Positions 34,451-48,472 of a stretch of DNA of 64,000 bases are shown here, piece after piece. The stretch lies in the NCBI RefSeq assembly GCF_030816485.1, contig NZ_JAUSYC010000001.1, positions 2,542,001-2,606,000 of the forward strand, written 5' to 3'. The translations under genes were made by a program, and so were the position numbers. How positions within the stretch are numbered: position 1 is the stretch's first letter; each line of letters opens with the position of its first letter. Source of the DNA: Arthrobacter sp. B1I2 (GTDB lineage Bacteria > Actinomycetota > Actinomycetes > Actinomycetales > Micrococcaceae). Below the pieces are notes generated by a model that was not told the origin of the DNA, ran no database searches, and saw only the letters and a program-made list of their open reading frames with translations.

Positions 34451-37400
34451 TCAGCCTGTTACGCCCGCCCACGCCACCTGCAACGGGCAGGACTTCCCGC
34501 TTGAAATGAGGACACCGCGCCCCGGCGGGGAATTAACTTCAACTTCGAACCGGACACCGAACAAGTCGCCGTCAGCCATCGAACGCGGGCCCAGCAGAAC
34601 CCCGGCACCTCCGGCTCTGGCGTTCATGATCAGCGGAACGCGCTGGAAGATCATTGGGCTGTAACCGGCAGTGACCACCAGGGAGTGGCCCAAGGCGTTC
34701 AGCTGGTCCAGAGCACCCAACACCGGCGGGGCCAGCAGGTCGACGTCGTCAACCAGCAGCACGGTTTCCCGGGGCACCGCACCTCCCTCCGCCTGCACCA
34801 GCAAGTCCTTCCAAAAATCTCCCGCTGTCTCTGACGGCACAGGACAGGTGCACCATGGCTGCGCTGGATTGAGTGCCGCCAGTGCGTGCAGGGTGTTGCT
34901 CTTGCCGCTTCCTGGGTTGCCAAGAATCGCCGTGACTCCGCCGCCGGGCATCCGCAGGGACACCGGGGCCGGCTCATCCCCGGCCACGCCCACGACAACA
35001 TCGCGCTGCCGCCCGGCCGTACCCGGTCCTCCGGCACGACGTGAGCCCTCCGATGGTGCCCGGCCTGGTGGAGACGGTACTGATGCGGGCTGTCTTCCCG
35101 CCGGCGCCATCAACGCTTCGACCTGCCGGACAGTGATTGTGGTGGGGAGGGGCTCCACGCGGAAAGGCGGCGACGCGGCAGCCGGATGACGGGCGCCGCT
35201 TCTGCCGGCCCCGTCCGGGGCGGGGTAGCGGTAGAACTGGCAGGCAACCGGGGCGCCGCCAGAGAGAGGGCCGAAGGCTACAGCCCTTCCCCGGACGGCG
35301 GCAGTGGCAGGCATTCTGGGCCACATGGCACGGCTTTCCTCGTTGGACCAGGCTGGAAAGTAGAAGCGGTTGGGAAGTGCGGCAAAGAACCTGGCCGTGA
35401 CAAGCTCACGCTCCCCGTGGACCAGCAGCGTGATCCCTGCCCTCGCGCCGTCTCGGACGAGGTCCTGAACCAGATCCTCGGCCCAGGCCAACGGTCCCGA
35501 CCGGAAGGCCGAAACCCAGGATCCCCAGCCAGAGATGACGAGGACGAGAGGTACGGGCTGGGCGGCTTGTTGGCTCAGCCGGTGCTCCAGTTCCCGGGCA
35601 AGCCGCTCGAGAATGCGGACTCCCCGCCGCAGGTCGTGCAGTCCGGCGTGCGAGCCGGTCCGGGATTCGTTCGCCAGCCCCAGAAGATTCCCCGGTGCAT
35701 CCAGGAAGTAGAAGTGGCTCTCCCCGGGACTGGCCATCAGCTTGTACACGGCCAGTTCCAGGGCTGCTCCGGCGCCGGAGGCCGGACCGCCAATGAACGC
35801 TGCGTGGCCATGGTGGGCAGGGTTCCAGACCAGGGTCTCCAGCTTTTGCTTCATGGGCACATCCATCACGCCGAGGCGAACCTGGCCTGCGGGTTCCTGG
35901 TGCCCCGGGTCGGGACCTTTTGAACCGGAGGTGAGCCCAACCGGAGCGGGTTCATCCAGTACGTCCGGCAGGGGAGGGGCGACAGGTCTTCTAGGGACTT
36001 GTTTCTGCTGCCCAGCGCACAGACTCCTCACCATGGCAGCCATTGGTTCCACTAATTGAGCGGGAGTTGGTACAGGGGCTCGCCCGACGTCCGGGCCAGC
36101 CTGGTGGCGGGTAAGAAAATCCATCGTCCGGTGGACGGTGACGTCACCGGGCCGACTGTCATCTGAAACGGACCCCAGGGACGCCGCCTGGAACTCCTCG
36201 GCCGCCTCCGTCCCGCGCACCAGGAAGGCGCGGCCCGGAGCGTCAACACTGATTGCCGCCGCGCTCTTGGAATTGATGATGTCGACCGATTCCATGTCGG
36301 ACTGCACTCGAAGGGCGATGCTGGAGGTGACGTTTGCGCGGATGTCTGCTGTCAACGCTCCCTGTGGCCTCTGCGTTGCCATGACGAGGTGGAGGCCCAG
36401 GGACCGCCCCACCGACGCTATCCTCAGCAACTCACGGAGCGCCTCCGGCGCATCGTCAACCAGCATCCTGAACTCGTCGATGACGATAACCAGGTGGGGG
36501 AGGACAAAGTCCCTGGCTGCCGGCGTGGAGCGGTAGGCGTTGATATCAGGGACACGTGCCGCGCCAAGGCACCTCTCCCGGAGCTGCACTTCGGCGCGAA
36601 GCGACGTCAGTGTCCGTTCCATTTCCGAGGCGGAAAGATCTGTTTGAAGTCCCACACAATGGACAAGGTTGCTGAGCGGACCAAGACCTGAACCGCCCTT
36701 GAAATCGATGAAGAAGAAGTTGACCCGCTCCGGCGGGTAGCTCAGGGCGAGTGCAAGTGTGAGGCTCCGGAGCAGTTCCGACTTCCCTGAGCCGGTGGTT
36801 CCCGCCACCAGGAGGTGGGGTCCGTCGGACTGGAGGTCCAGAATCCTGGTTCCGGACGCGCTGAGGCCCAACGGTACGGCCATTCCTTCGGTCTCCGCGC
36901 TGGTGTCCCAGCGGTCGGTGGTAGCGGCGGGCGTCAGTGGCAGGACTTTGTCAAGGCTGCAAGTGGCGGGGACGGAGCTCACCTGCTCCGTGTCCCGGCG
37001 CCGGGCACCTGCCATGCTCCGACAGAAACTGGTAAACACTTCCTCCGGTGCCAGATCCGGGACAAATACGGTTTCGCGGTGGTTTTGCAGCAGGACAGAC
37101 CTGCGCTCGGACAGGACGATGTCAGGTGCAGGCCGTTCCCCGTCTTCAGGCAGGAAATGAAGAACCTGCCACCCCCGCTGGAGCGCTGCTGCACGGACCG
37201 AGTATTCAGCCGCTGCTGCAGAGCTTTCCCCTCGAATCAACAGGACGGCGCGCTCGCAGGCCTGCGCATTGCTGCTGTTGACGATGTTGAGGCCTGCCTC
37301 CGGTGTTGCAGTGAGCGTCACTCCGGGGAGATACCGGGCCGCGAGGGGAAGGCCTCCGGGCTGCCCATGGATGACGACCTGCGTCCTGCCTGCGAGCGGA

Positions 37401-38527
37401 TACGCCGCCAGCTGCATGAGAAGGGACCGGACGGCGCCGTCGGTGGCAAACCGCGGGCCCCCCACGGTGGTGAGCGGCCGGTCCGGGTCAAGCACAACCG
37501 GGAGGATTCCTGCCGGTGGGATCGTCCCGGCAGCGCCTGCCGCTTCAATCCGGACGTTAGCGGCCTGTTCTGCCTGGCCCAGCCGCAGCCAGACCCCGTC
37601 GCCGTCGGAGCCCGACCTGGCCGTCTCTTTATCTTGACGCGCTGCCAAGGCGACGAGGGACAGGGGAGGGGCGCACCGCCGTCGGCGTTCCATGTCCTCC
37701 TCAACAGCGGCCTTCACCGCAGCTGACAATTCCCGCCTTTGCCGTCGCCCGCTGATGGCGGGCACCAGGACGGAGAATACAGACGCCAGGGAAAATGCAA
37801 GGAACATCCACATTCCCGTGAACACGGCCAGCAGCACACCGATTGCCAGCGGGAGAACCGCCGTCAGAAGGAGCACCGCGCGGTTTCCTGTGTCGACGCG
37901 GCCCGGGACCACGATGGGTTCCACCACTGACTTTCCGGCATCCCCGAGGACCCGCCCGGGCCCGTCTGCAAACACCAGCGACAAGCTCGATTGCCCGCAC
38001 CTGATGGTGGAGTCCGTGGAGATGACGGTGCTCCGGATCCTTTCACCGTCCACATACGTGCCGTTGGCACTGTCCAGGTCAATCAACACAATTTCCGTGT
38101 CCGTGACCAGCACACGCGCGTGTTCACGGGACAGTTCCGGGTCCGGGATGACAATCCGCGTGCCGCTCCGGCCGATGCTGTAGCTGCCGCGCTGTAACGG
38201 AACGACAGTTCCCGCTGCTGCTCCGCCGGAGATGGCAAGGGCCAGGGGAGCCGCAGCTTCAGCCGCCGGCCGGCGCCGGGGACGTCGGCTCAAAGGCGCC
38301 GTCCCGCCGTCGACAAGGACCGCCGCGTCCACCAGCGGCGGAACCCCGAGGACGAGGGAATGCAGATCCTTCCCATCGACGGTTACGGTGCCGGCACCGA
38401 ACTTCTGTACTAACTGCTCGTGGATCACGGGGCCTGCCGTGCCCTCCGGCGCATCAATGGAAAGTTCCACGGGAGCCTCGTGTCGGGATGATCCCGGGCC
38501 GTTCACCAGGGTGCATTGCAGTGTCAT
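34451..38527 (-). CDS. FHA-domain FtsK/SpoIIIE-type ATPase, EccC/EssC-like
   Basis: A protein of 1358 residues combining an N-terminal ubiquitin-like region, an FHA phosphothreonine-binding domain (about 110-190, with YSIGRSGTRIVIPDPELSREHARV and DSANGTYVDGERI) and two adjacent membrane helices near 225-270. Several FtsK/EccC-type ATPase domains follow. Domain 1 has GTTGSGKS near residue 576 and VIVIDEFRMLVD near 682. The middle domain has a degenerate loop (GGPASGAGAA). The last has GNPGSGKS near 1206 with LLVDDVD near 1264. This is the architecture of type VII secretion ATPases. No WXG100 substrate, EccB/D or mycosin gene is in the window. Start 38527 has AGGA about nine bases upstream; a start at 38548 is possible. 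Confidence 0.85.
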   Translation of the reverse strand: MTLQCTLVNGPGSSRHEAPVELSIDAPEGTAGPVIHEQLVQKFGAGTVTVDGKDLHSLVLGVPPLVDAAVLVDGGTAPLSRRPRRRPAAEAAAPLALAISGGAAAGTVVPLQRGSYSIGRSGTRIVIPDPELSREHARVLVTDTEIVLIDLDSANGTYVDGERIRSTVISTDSTIRCGQSSLSLVFADGPGRVLGDAGKSVVEPIVVPGRVDTGNRAVLLLTAVLPLAIGVLLAVFTGMWMFLAFSLASVFSVLVPAISGRRQRRELSAAVKAAVEEDMERRRRCAPPLSLVALAARQDKETARSGSDGDGVWLRLGQAEQAANVRIEAAGAAGTIPPAGILPVVLDPDRPLTTVGGPRFATDGAVRSLLMQLAAYPLAGRTQVVIHGQPGGLPLAARYLPGVTLTATPEAGLNIVNSSNAQACERAVLLIRGESSAAAAEYSVRAAALQRGWQVLHFLPEDGERPAPDIVLSERRSVLLQNHRETVFVPDLAPEEVFTSFCRSMAGARRRDTEQVSSVPATCSLDKVLPLTPAATTDRWDTSAETEGMAVPLGLSASGTRILDLQSDGPHLLVAGTTGSGKSELLRSLTLALALSYPPERVNFFFIDFKGGSGLGPLSNLVHCVGLQTDLSASEMERTLTSLRAEVQLRERCLGAARVPDINAYRSTPAARDFVLPHLVIVIDEFRMLVDDAPEALRELLRIASVGRSLGLHLVMATQRPQGALTADIRANVTSSIALRVQSDMESVDIINSKSAAAISVDAPGRAFLVRGTEAAEEFQAASLGSVSDDSRPGDVTVHRTMDFLTRHQAGPDVGRAPVPTPAQLVEPMAAMVRSLCAGQQKQVPRRPVAPPLPDVLDEPAPVGLTSGSKGPDPGHQEPAGQVRLGVMDVPMKQKLETLVWNPAHHGHAAFIGGPASGAGAALELAVYKLMASPGESHFYFLDAPGNLLGLANESRTGSHAGLHDLRRGVRILERLARELEHRLSQQAAQPVPLVLVISGWGSWVSAFRSGPLAWAEDLVQDLVRDGARAGITLLVHGERELVTARFFAALPNRFYFPAWSNEESRAMWPRMPATAAVRGRAVAFGPLSGGAPVACQFYRYPAPDGAGRSGARHPAAASPPFRVEPLPTTITVRQVEALMAPAGRQPASVPSPPGRAPSEGSRRAGGPGTAGRQRDVVVGVAGDEPAPVSLRMPGGGVTAILGNPGSGKSNTLHALAALNPAQPWCTCPVPSETAGDFWKDLLVQAEGGAVPRETVLLVDDVDLLAPPVLGALDQLNALGHSLVVTAGYSPMIFQRVPLIMNARAGGAGVLLGPRSMADGDLFGVRFEVEVNSPPGRGVLISSGKSCPLQVAWAGVTG

Positions 38528-38601
38528 GGGTGCGGATCCTTCGTGCATGTCCTTCCACGCTAGCGACCGGAGGCAAAGCGCCACATAGGCTTCGACGCAT
38601 A

Positions 38602-38610
38602 TGTGGATAA
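38602..38610 (-). promoter_or_regulatory. Perfect DnaA-box-like 9-mer between EccC-like and acyltransferase genes
   Basis: TTATCCACA on the minus strand, 75 bases upstream of the EccC-like start and 97 bases upstream of the divergent acyltransferase start. Identical to the boxes at 16254, 24814 and 63279. Confidence 0.45.
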
Positions 38611-38706
38611 ACCGTGGCGGACAGCTGCTGCGAGGGGGCGGTTGCGGTTAGGATCGCTACACACCGGACCTCTGAAGGCGGTTCGACAGCAGCGAAGGAG
38701 TCCGCT

Positions 38707-39291
38707 TTGAGCACGGTCGCTGACAGCGCGGACGTTGACCCCGGCGCACACGTAGGGGTGGGCAGCAGGATTTGGCATCTGGCCCAGATCAGGGAGGCGG
38801 CCCGCCTGGGGGAGAACTGCGTCATTGGCCGCGGAGCCTACATCGGCCCCGGGGTGGTCCTGGGGGAGAACTGCAAGGTCCAGAATTACGCACTGGTGTA
38901 CGAGCCCGCAGTGCTTGAGGCAGGTGTCTTTATTGGCCCGGCAGTGGTGCTTACCAATGACATCTTTCCCCGCGCTGTAACTCCCGAGGGCACCCTCAAG
39001 ATGGAGGACGACTGGGACAAAGTGGGTGTCACCATCCGGCATGGGGCTGCCATTGGCGCGCGGGCCGTCTGCATAGCACCCGTCACCATTGGCGCGTGGG
39101 CAATGGTGGCGGCAGGCGCTGTCGTCACCAAGGACGTCCCGGACTTTGCCCTTGTTGCGGGCGTTCCCGCGCGCCGAATCGGGTGGGTCGGGAAGGCGGG
39201 CCACCCACTCAGGCAGGAGAGTGGGCAGTGGATATGCCCGAGCACGGGAGACGCCTACGTAGAGGACGGCGGAGTGCTGCGCCTTTCCTAA
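38707..39291 (+). CDS. Hexapeptide-repeat sugar N-acetyltransferase, WbpD-like
   Basis: A 194-residue left-handed beta-helix acyltransferase with hexapeptide repeats, for example LGENCVIGRGAYIGPGVVLGENC and VTIGAWAMVAAGAVVTKDV. The segment NYALVYEPAVLEAGVFIGPAVVLTND resembles WbpD-type enzymes that acetylate a UDP-linked 3-amino sugar. The matching aminotransferase and dehydrogenase are not in the window, so the substrate is open. TTG 38707 was chosen because GAAGGAG lies six bases upstream and the protein then begins like the family; longer upstream reading is Cys/Arg-rich and unlikely. It opens the glycan locus, 124 bases before glf. Confidence 0.82.
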   Translation: MSTVADSADVDPGAHVGVGSRIWHLAQIREAARLGENCVIGRGAYIGPGVVLGENCKVQNYALVYEPAVLEAGVFIGPAVVLTNDIFPRAVTPEGTLKMEDDWDKVGVTIRHGAAIGARAVCIAPVTIGAWAMVAAGAVVTKDVPDFALVAGVPARRIGWVGKAGHPLRQESGQWICPSTGDAYVEDGGVLRLS

Positions 39292-39328
39292 TGTCACTCT
39301 GTGTGCTGGAACACAGGCGGATGGCTGA

Positions 39329-42620
<3,292 letters not shown>

Positions 42621-42624
<4 letters not shown>

Positions 42625-43514
42625 CCGCAGTCGGTACCGACGGCGGGTCCGACGCCCTTGTCCGCCCTGGCGTGGGCGGCGGGCTCGCCGAGGTTTTCAG
42701 GCAGCGCTTCCTGCTGAAGCTGCTGGTGCGCAAGGAACTGCAGATCCGCTACCGCGGTTCCGTCCTGGGGCTCCTGTGGTCCTACGTCAAGCCGGGTGTG
42801 CAGTTCATCGTGTTCTACATTGCGTTGGGTGTCTTCCTGGGCCTGGAACGGAGTCCCCGGAACCCCGATGGTCTCGCCAACTACGCCATCTACTTGTTTT
42901 CAGGCATCGTGCTGATCAACTTCTTCACGGAAGCCCTGAGCAACGCCGCCCGGTCTATCGTCAGCAACGGCGGGCTGATCAAGAAGATCTATCTGCCCCG
43001 GGAGTTATTTCCCGTTGCCTCTGTCTGGGTGTCGGCAGTGCACTTCGTGCCGCAGTTGGCGGTCCTCGTGGCCGCCTGTCTCGTTGTCGGCTGGCAGCCC
43101 TCGGTGCTTCAGCTGGCTGCGGCGGCGGCCGGCTTCATCATCGTCGCAATGCTCGCGACCGGGTTGGGGCTGCTGTTCGGCTCTGCCAACGTCTACTTCC
43201 GGGACTTCGAGAACATCGTTGACATGCTGCTGATGGTGGCCACGTGGGCGTCTCCGGTTATGTACGCATGGACAATGGTGCGGGACAAGCTTGGCGAAGG
43301 CTGGTACTCGGTCTACCAGGTCAACCCGATCACGATCGGTGTCGAAGCCTTCCACTATGCATTCTGGCTCCCCACAACCGACGGTTCCGCCCCCATCCCG
43401 CCGAATCTGCTGTCCTTGTGGATACCCGTGGGGCTTGTAGTTGCGTTCCTGCTGCTGTTCATAGGGCAGTGGACGTTCCGTAGGCTTGAGGGCCGTTTCG
43501 CGCAGGAGCTTTAA
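42621..43514 (+). CDS. wzm: ABC-2 type glycan export permease (Wzm-like)
   Basis: A 297-residue permease with about six helices and a cytoplasmic N-terminus (LLVRKELQIRYRGSVLGLLWSYVKP), typical of Wzm/TagG/RfbA-type exporters of lipid-linked polysaccharide. It has the late segment MYAWTMVRDKLGEGWYSVYQVNP before the last helices. It starts at GTG 42621, overlapping the glfT2 stop, and is followed one base later by the ATPase gene wzt. Glf-GlfT2-Wzm-Wzt is the classic layout for export of a galactofuranose-containing polymer. Because wzt carries a frameshift, transporter function in this strain is uncertain. Confidence 0.93.
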
Positions 43515-43515
43515 C

Positions 43516-44255
43516 ATGCCGGTGGCAATCGAAGTACATAAGGTTAACAAGCAATTCGTGCTGCGCCATACGAGGTCCCTCAAGGAGACCATCGTGTGGC
43601 TCTTCACGGGGCGCAAGGGTGATCTCTCCAAGAAGTTCCATGCGCTTCACGACGTAGACCTTGAGGTGCAGCAGGGTGAAACGGTGGCGTTGCTCGGTCT
43701 CAACGGCTCGGGCAAATCAACCCTACTCAAGCACATCTCCGGCGTGATGCTTCCCGATACCGGGACTGTCCGTACGCGGGGTAAGGTGGCCGGACTGATT
43801 GAGGTCGGCGCCGGTTTTCACCACGACCTGTCCGGCCGGGACAATGTGTACCTGAATGGCGCCATCCTGGGAATGACCGAAGCCCAAATCAACGAACAGT
43901 TCGACTCCATAGTTGAATTCGCCGAAATCGGAGAGTTCATCGATACCGAGGTCAGGTTCTACTCCTCCGGGATGTACCTGCGCCTGGCTTTTTCTCGGTG
44001 GCAGTCCACACTGATCCAGAGGTCTTCCTGGTCGACGAGATCCTTGCGGTTGGCGATGAGCCGTTCCAACGCAAATGTCTTGACAAGATCAAGCAGCTGT
44101 CTGCAGCAGGCAAGACGCTCGTAGTCGTCAGCCATGACCTCGAGCTGGTGTCCCGTATTTGTGACCGCGGCGTTGTCCTCCAGCATGGCAACGTCGTCTT
44201 CGATGGTCCAATCGACGAGGCAGTGTCTGCCCTCAGGTCCGCAAACCAACATTAA
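43516..44255 (+). pseudogene. wzt: Wzt-like glycan export ATPase, frameshifted
   Basis: The gene encodes an ABC ATPase of about 245 residues (no C-terminal carbohydrate-binding domain) that would power Wzm. The first frame runs from ATG 43516 with Walker A GLNGSGKS (residues 61-68) and the signature FYSSGMYLRLAF near 150. It then leaves the family sequence at a run of five T (43989-43993). The continuation, including Walker B VFLVDEILAVGD and VVVSHDLELVSRIC, is in another frame from about 43998 to the stop at 44255. Without correction the product ends at 44124 with no Walker B. Adding one T (or removing two) restores the frame. It could be real decay, a sequencing error or, less likely, slippage. 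Confidence 0.88.
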
Positions 44256-44354
44256 GCCGTTTGTTGTCGGCCCGCGGGTCGTTTTCGAAATATTAACTGC
44301 AATCAGGCAGCTGGCGCGGCGACGCTCTTGAACTAAAACCTGGAGGATTTTCCT

Positions 44355-46332
44355 TTGTCCTGGATATCTATGGCCCCTGTAGTCGTCGCTGCCGTGGCTA
44401 TTCTCTACATTCCGGGGACAGTGGTTGCCTTCGCCGGCCGGCTTTGGGGATTCTCGCTGCTAGCTGTGAGCCCGGCCATCACGGTTACGTTAGTGTCGGT
44501 TGCCGCGGTGTTGGCGCCGATGGTGAATCTGCCTTGGTCGCCGGTGCCAGTTCTAGCGCTGACCCTGCTGATCGGGGCTTTCGCCTTCGTACTGACCAGG
44601 TTGATACTAAGAGGGCAGAAGTTAAGCCTTGGCGCTATCAACTGGCGTAGTGCGGGGTGGTGCGCCGCAGCCGTCCTTGTCGCCGCCTTTCTTGTAGGGC
44701 GACGCGTCGTTCAGGTAGTGGGACGGCCTGGGGCTTTTTCTCAGACTTTTGACAACGTCTTCCATTTGAACGCCATTCGCTACATCCAGGAGACGGGCTC
44801 CGCTTCCTCGCTGAATATCAGTTCAATGACGGGTGGTTCCTTCTATCCCGGGGCATGGCACGACATCGTTGCCCTCCTTGCGACCGTGACCAGCGTTGAG
44901 ATACCCGTGGCTGTCAACGCCGTGAATCTTGTGGTTGCCTCCCTTGTCTGGCCACTTGGCTGTATGTTTCTGGCCCGGACGATAGCAGGTCCTCGGGCAT
45001 CGGTGACTGTTACGGCGGGAATCCTCTCTGGGGCATTTGGGGCTTTTCCGCTTCTGCTTATCGACTTCGGTGTGCTTTATCCAAATTTCTTGGGCAATGC
45101 GCTGATTCCCGTCGCGTTCGGCTTGGGCATTCGACTTCTCGGCCTGGGGAGGGAGCCCCTGGAATCGCGTTGGATGGAAGGGCTTGTCCTTGTGGCAGTT
45201 CTGCCCGGGATGGCGCTTGCCCACCCGAGTAGCATCATGGCGTTCCTTGCATTTATGGTTCCCCCTTTGCTGTTTTCGTGGGGTCGGAGCAGTGCCAAGT
45301 TCTTTAGAGACTCCCCAAGGTCATGGCCGGCGCTGGTAGGTATGCTTGCTGCCTTAGGCGGCGGTTCCGGGGTTCTCGTGCTTTTGTGGCAGAAACTGCG
45401 GCCCCTGGAAGAGGCTGCTTTTTGGCCACCCATCGAGAGCACCGGAAGGGCCATTGGCGAAGTGCTCACCAGTTCTGCTATTGGCCGCCCGGGTGTCGTG
45501 GACCGTGATGTTACTGTCGGTCGCAGGCATTATGATCCTTATCAATAGCCGGTCCCGATTGTGGCTGCTTGGCTCGTACTTTGTGGCTGCCGGTTTGTTT
45601 ATCGTTGTTGCATCATTCCCGGCGGGACCAGTGCGAATGTTCATCACTGGAGTTTGGTATAACGACCCACCCCGGCTTGCGTCACTGCTACCCCTGGTGA
45701 CCTTGCCTCTGGCCACGATTGGTGCTGTGGCATGCTGGGACAGACTCGCCGTGCCGACCGTGGAAAAATTGTCGCTACGGGTCGTTCAAGCACGAGTTGG
45801 CCGGACAACGCTGGGCGGTTCGGCCTCTACTATTGTCGCGGCAGCCGTGGCCGGCGCCTTACTCATAGTCTCGACGCAGCAGGCAAATCTCCGTGAAGCA
45901 GTAAATTCAGCGGTTCCCAGCTACCAGTTGACGGATGATTCACCGCTAATCTCGACCGACGAATTAACCCTGATCGACAGGATCGACAGCAAGGTACCGG
46001 AAGACGCGGTTATCGCCGACAATCCTTGGAATGGTAGTGCGCTGGCCTACGCCTTTAGCGGGCGCCGTGTTCTTCAGCCGCATATGAACGGTGACATGCC
46101 GCCCGGCGCGAAAAAGATCATCGATGAGTTGAACGAGGCTGCCGCTGACCCCTCTATCTGTTCCGATGTGAAGCGCCTCAAAGTCGAATATGTACTCGAC
46201 TTTGGCCACCGTGAAGTCCATGGCGCCGACCATGGGTATCGTGGGCTGGACCACCTGGCACAGAATGGGGTTGCACGACTTATCGATTCTGAGGGAGAAG
46301 CCAAGCTCTATGAGCTAACTGCGTGCAAGTAG
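44355..46332 (+). pseudogene. Large polytopic membrane protein (DUF6541-like), frameshifted
   Basis: The intact product would be about 658 residues. The first half has about ten helices, including the segment PGAFSQTFDNVFHLNAIRYI and GSFYPGAWHDIVALLATVT, resembling DUF6541 membrane proteins found in glycan loci. The second half has more helices and an extracytoplasmic C-terminal domain (ISTDELTLIDRI onward). The halves are in different frames: the first ends at 45548, and the second picks up near 45488 and stops at 46332. Removing one base near the CCCGGG at 45488-45493 joins them. TTG 44355 has GGAGG eight bases upstream. Base composition is visibly less GC-rich than neighbours (32 of 60 bases G+C at 45541-45600). 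Function unknown. Confidence 0.8.
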
Positions 46333-46495
46333 CCCTTCTTTTCGGAACATTCCCTGCATGCAGCATCGAATACTGAGGGGAATCGTTGAGAAGTTCCTTC
46401 ACAATCTCTCCACCGGCGTATGGAGGGGCGTCCAGCGTCGGTAGAAGGCGCTGCCGTCCATGCCGGGAAAGTTCCCCCAGCTTTAGGAGTTGCGT

Positions 46496-47368
46496 TTAGC
46501 TCGGGGTGTTGCCGAGCAGCCCCAGAAGATAGCTTCCGTAGCCGCTCTTGACTAACGGTTCCGCACGCGTTCGCAGGTCGTCGTCGCTCAGGAAGCCCAG
46601 TCGCCAGGCGATTTCTTCGGGCGCGCCTATCTTGAGACCTTGCCGGTGCTCAACCGTCCGGATGAAATTGGACGCGTCATTGAGCGAGTCAAACGTTCCT
46701 GTGTCCAGCCACGCTGTGCCGCGGGGCAGGATCTCAACTTTTAGCTGTCCCCGCTCCAGATAAGTCCGGTTGACGTCGGTTATTTCCAGCTCTCCGCGCG
46801 CCGACGGCTGGAGATTCTTGGCGATCTCGATGACGTTATTGTCATAGAAGTAGAGCCCAGGTACTGCATAGTGACTCCGCGGTTTGAGCGGTTTCTCCTC
46901 CAGAGATATGGCTGTGCCCTGTTCGTCAAACTCGACGACACCATAGGCAGTTGGGTCCGACACCCAGTAGCCAAATACGGCTCCGCCTTCGATGTCTTTA
47001 AATCGCCGCAGCTGCGTCCCCATACCTTGACCGTAAAAGATGTTGTCGCCCAGGACGAGGGCTACGGGTTCACTTCCGATGTGCTCCTGGCCCAGAATGA
47101 ACGCTTGGGCCAGTCCGTCGGGGCTTGGCTGCTGTTTATAAGTGATGTTGATGCCGAATTGCCAGCCATCGCCCAGCAGTCGTTCGAACTGCTCGGCGTC
47201 GTGGGGAGTGGTGATGATAAGGATGTCTTTTATGCCAGCCAAGATCAGCGTTGAGAGTGGATAATAAATCATTGGCTTGTCGTAGACGGGTACGAGTTGC
47301 TTGCTCGAGCCAAGAGTAATTGGGTGCAGCCGTGAGCCCGTGCCGCCGGCCAGAATGATTCCACGCAT
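46496..47368 (-). CDS. rmlA: Glucose-1-phosphate thymidylyltransferase (RmlA)
   Basis: This enzyme makes dTDP-glucose from glucose-1-phosphate and dTTP, the first step of dTDP-L-rhamnose synthesis. The 290-residue form starts [18 protein letters not shown], the nucleotide-binding signature, then has [15 protein letters not shown] and [12 protein letters not shown], and ends typically. Start 47368 gives the family start; ATG 47380 would add four residues and has no better ribosome-binding site. It is divergent from rmlB with about 100 bases between. The 163-base gap on its 3' side, before the frameshifted membrane gene, holds no recognised feature. Confidence 0.96.
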   Translation of the reverse strand: MRGIILAGGTGSRLHPITLGSSKQLVPVYDKPMIYYPLSTLILAGIKDILIITTPHDAEQFERLLGDGWQFGINITYKQQPSPDGLAQAFILGQEHIGSEPVALVLGDNIFYGQGMGTQLRRFKDIEGGAVFGYWVSDPTAYGVVEFDEQGTAISLEEKPLKPRSHYAVPGLYFYDNNVIEIAKNLQPSARGELEITDVNRTYLERGQLKVEILPRGTAWLDTGTFDSLNDASNFIRTVEHRQGLKIGAPEEIAWRLGFLSDDDLRTRAEPLVKSGYGSYLLGLLGNTPS

Positions 47369-47458
47369 AGGGTCTATCATTGCCTGCGCCAACCAGCACC
47401 GGCAAACCCGACCAGTTCGACGGGATCTACGTCACTGAGGCCGCCGGCTGCAGCACGT

Positions 47459-47464
47459 TAGGCT
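47459..47464 (+). promoter_or_regulatory. -10 box (TAGGCT) for leaderless rmlB transcript
   Basis: TAGGCT ends six bases before ATG 47471, predicting initiation at the start codon. No ribosome-binding site lies in the six intervening bases (ATGTAA). Confidence 0.5.
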
Positions 47465-47470
47465 ATGTAA

Positions 47471-48469
<999 letters not shown>

Positions 48470-48472
48470 AAG

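Noticed and set aside
43985..44000. Programmed ribosomal frameshift in wzt
   Set aside because: The run is T5 but the in-frame heptamer is T TTT TCT, not a good slippery site, and the family normally has one continuous frame; decay or error is more likely.
46333..46495. Possible gene remnant between the frameshifted membrane gene and rmlA
   Set aside because: No reading frame with recognisable protein similarity and no repeats; treated as plain intergenic sequence.
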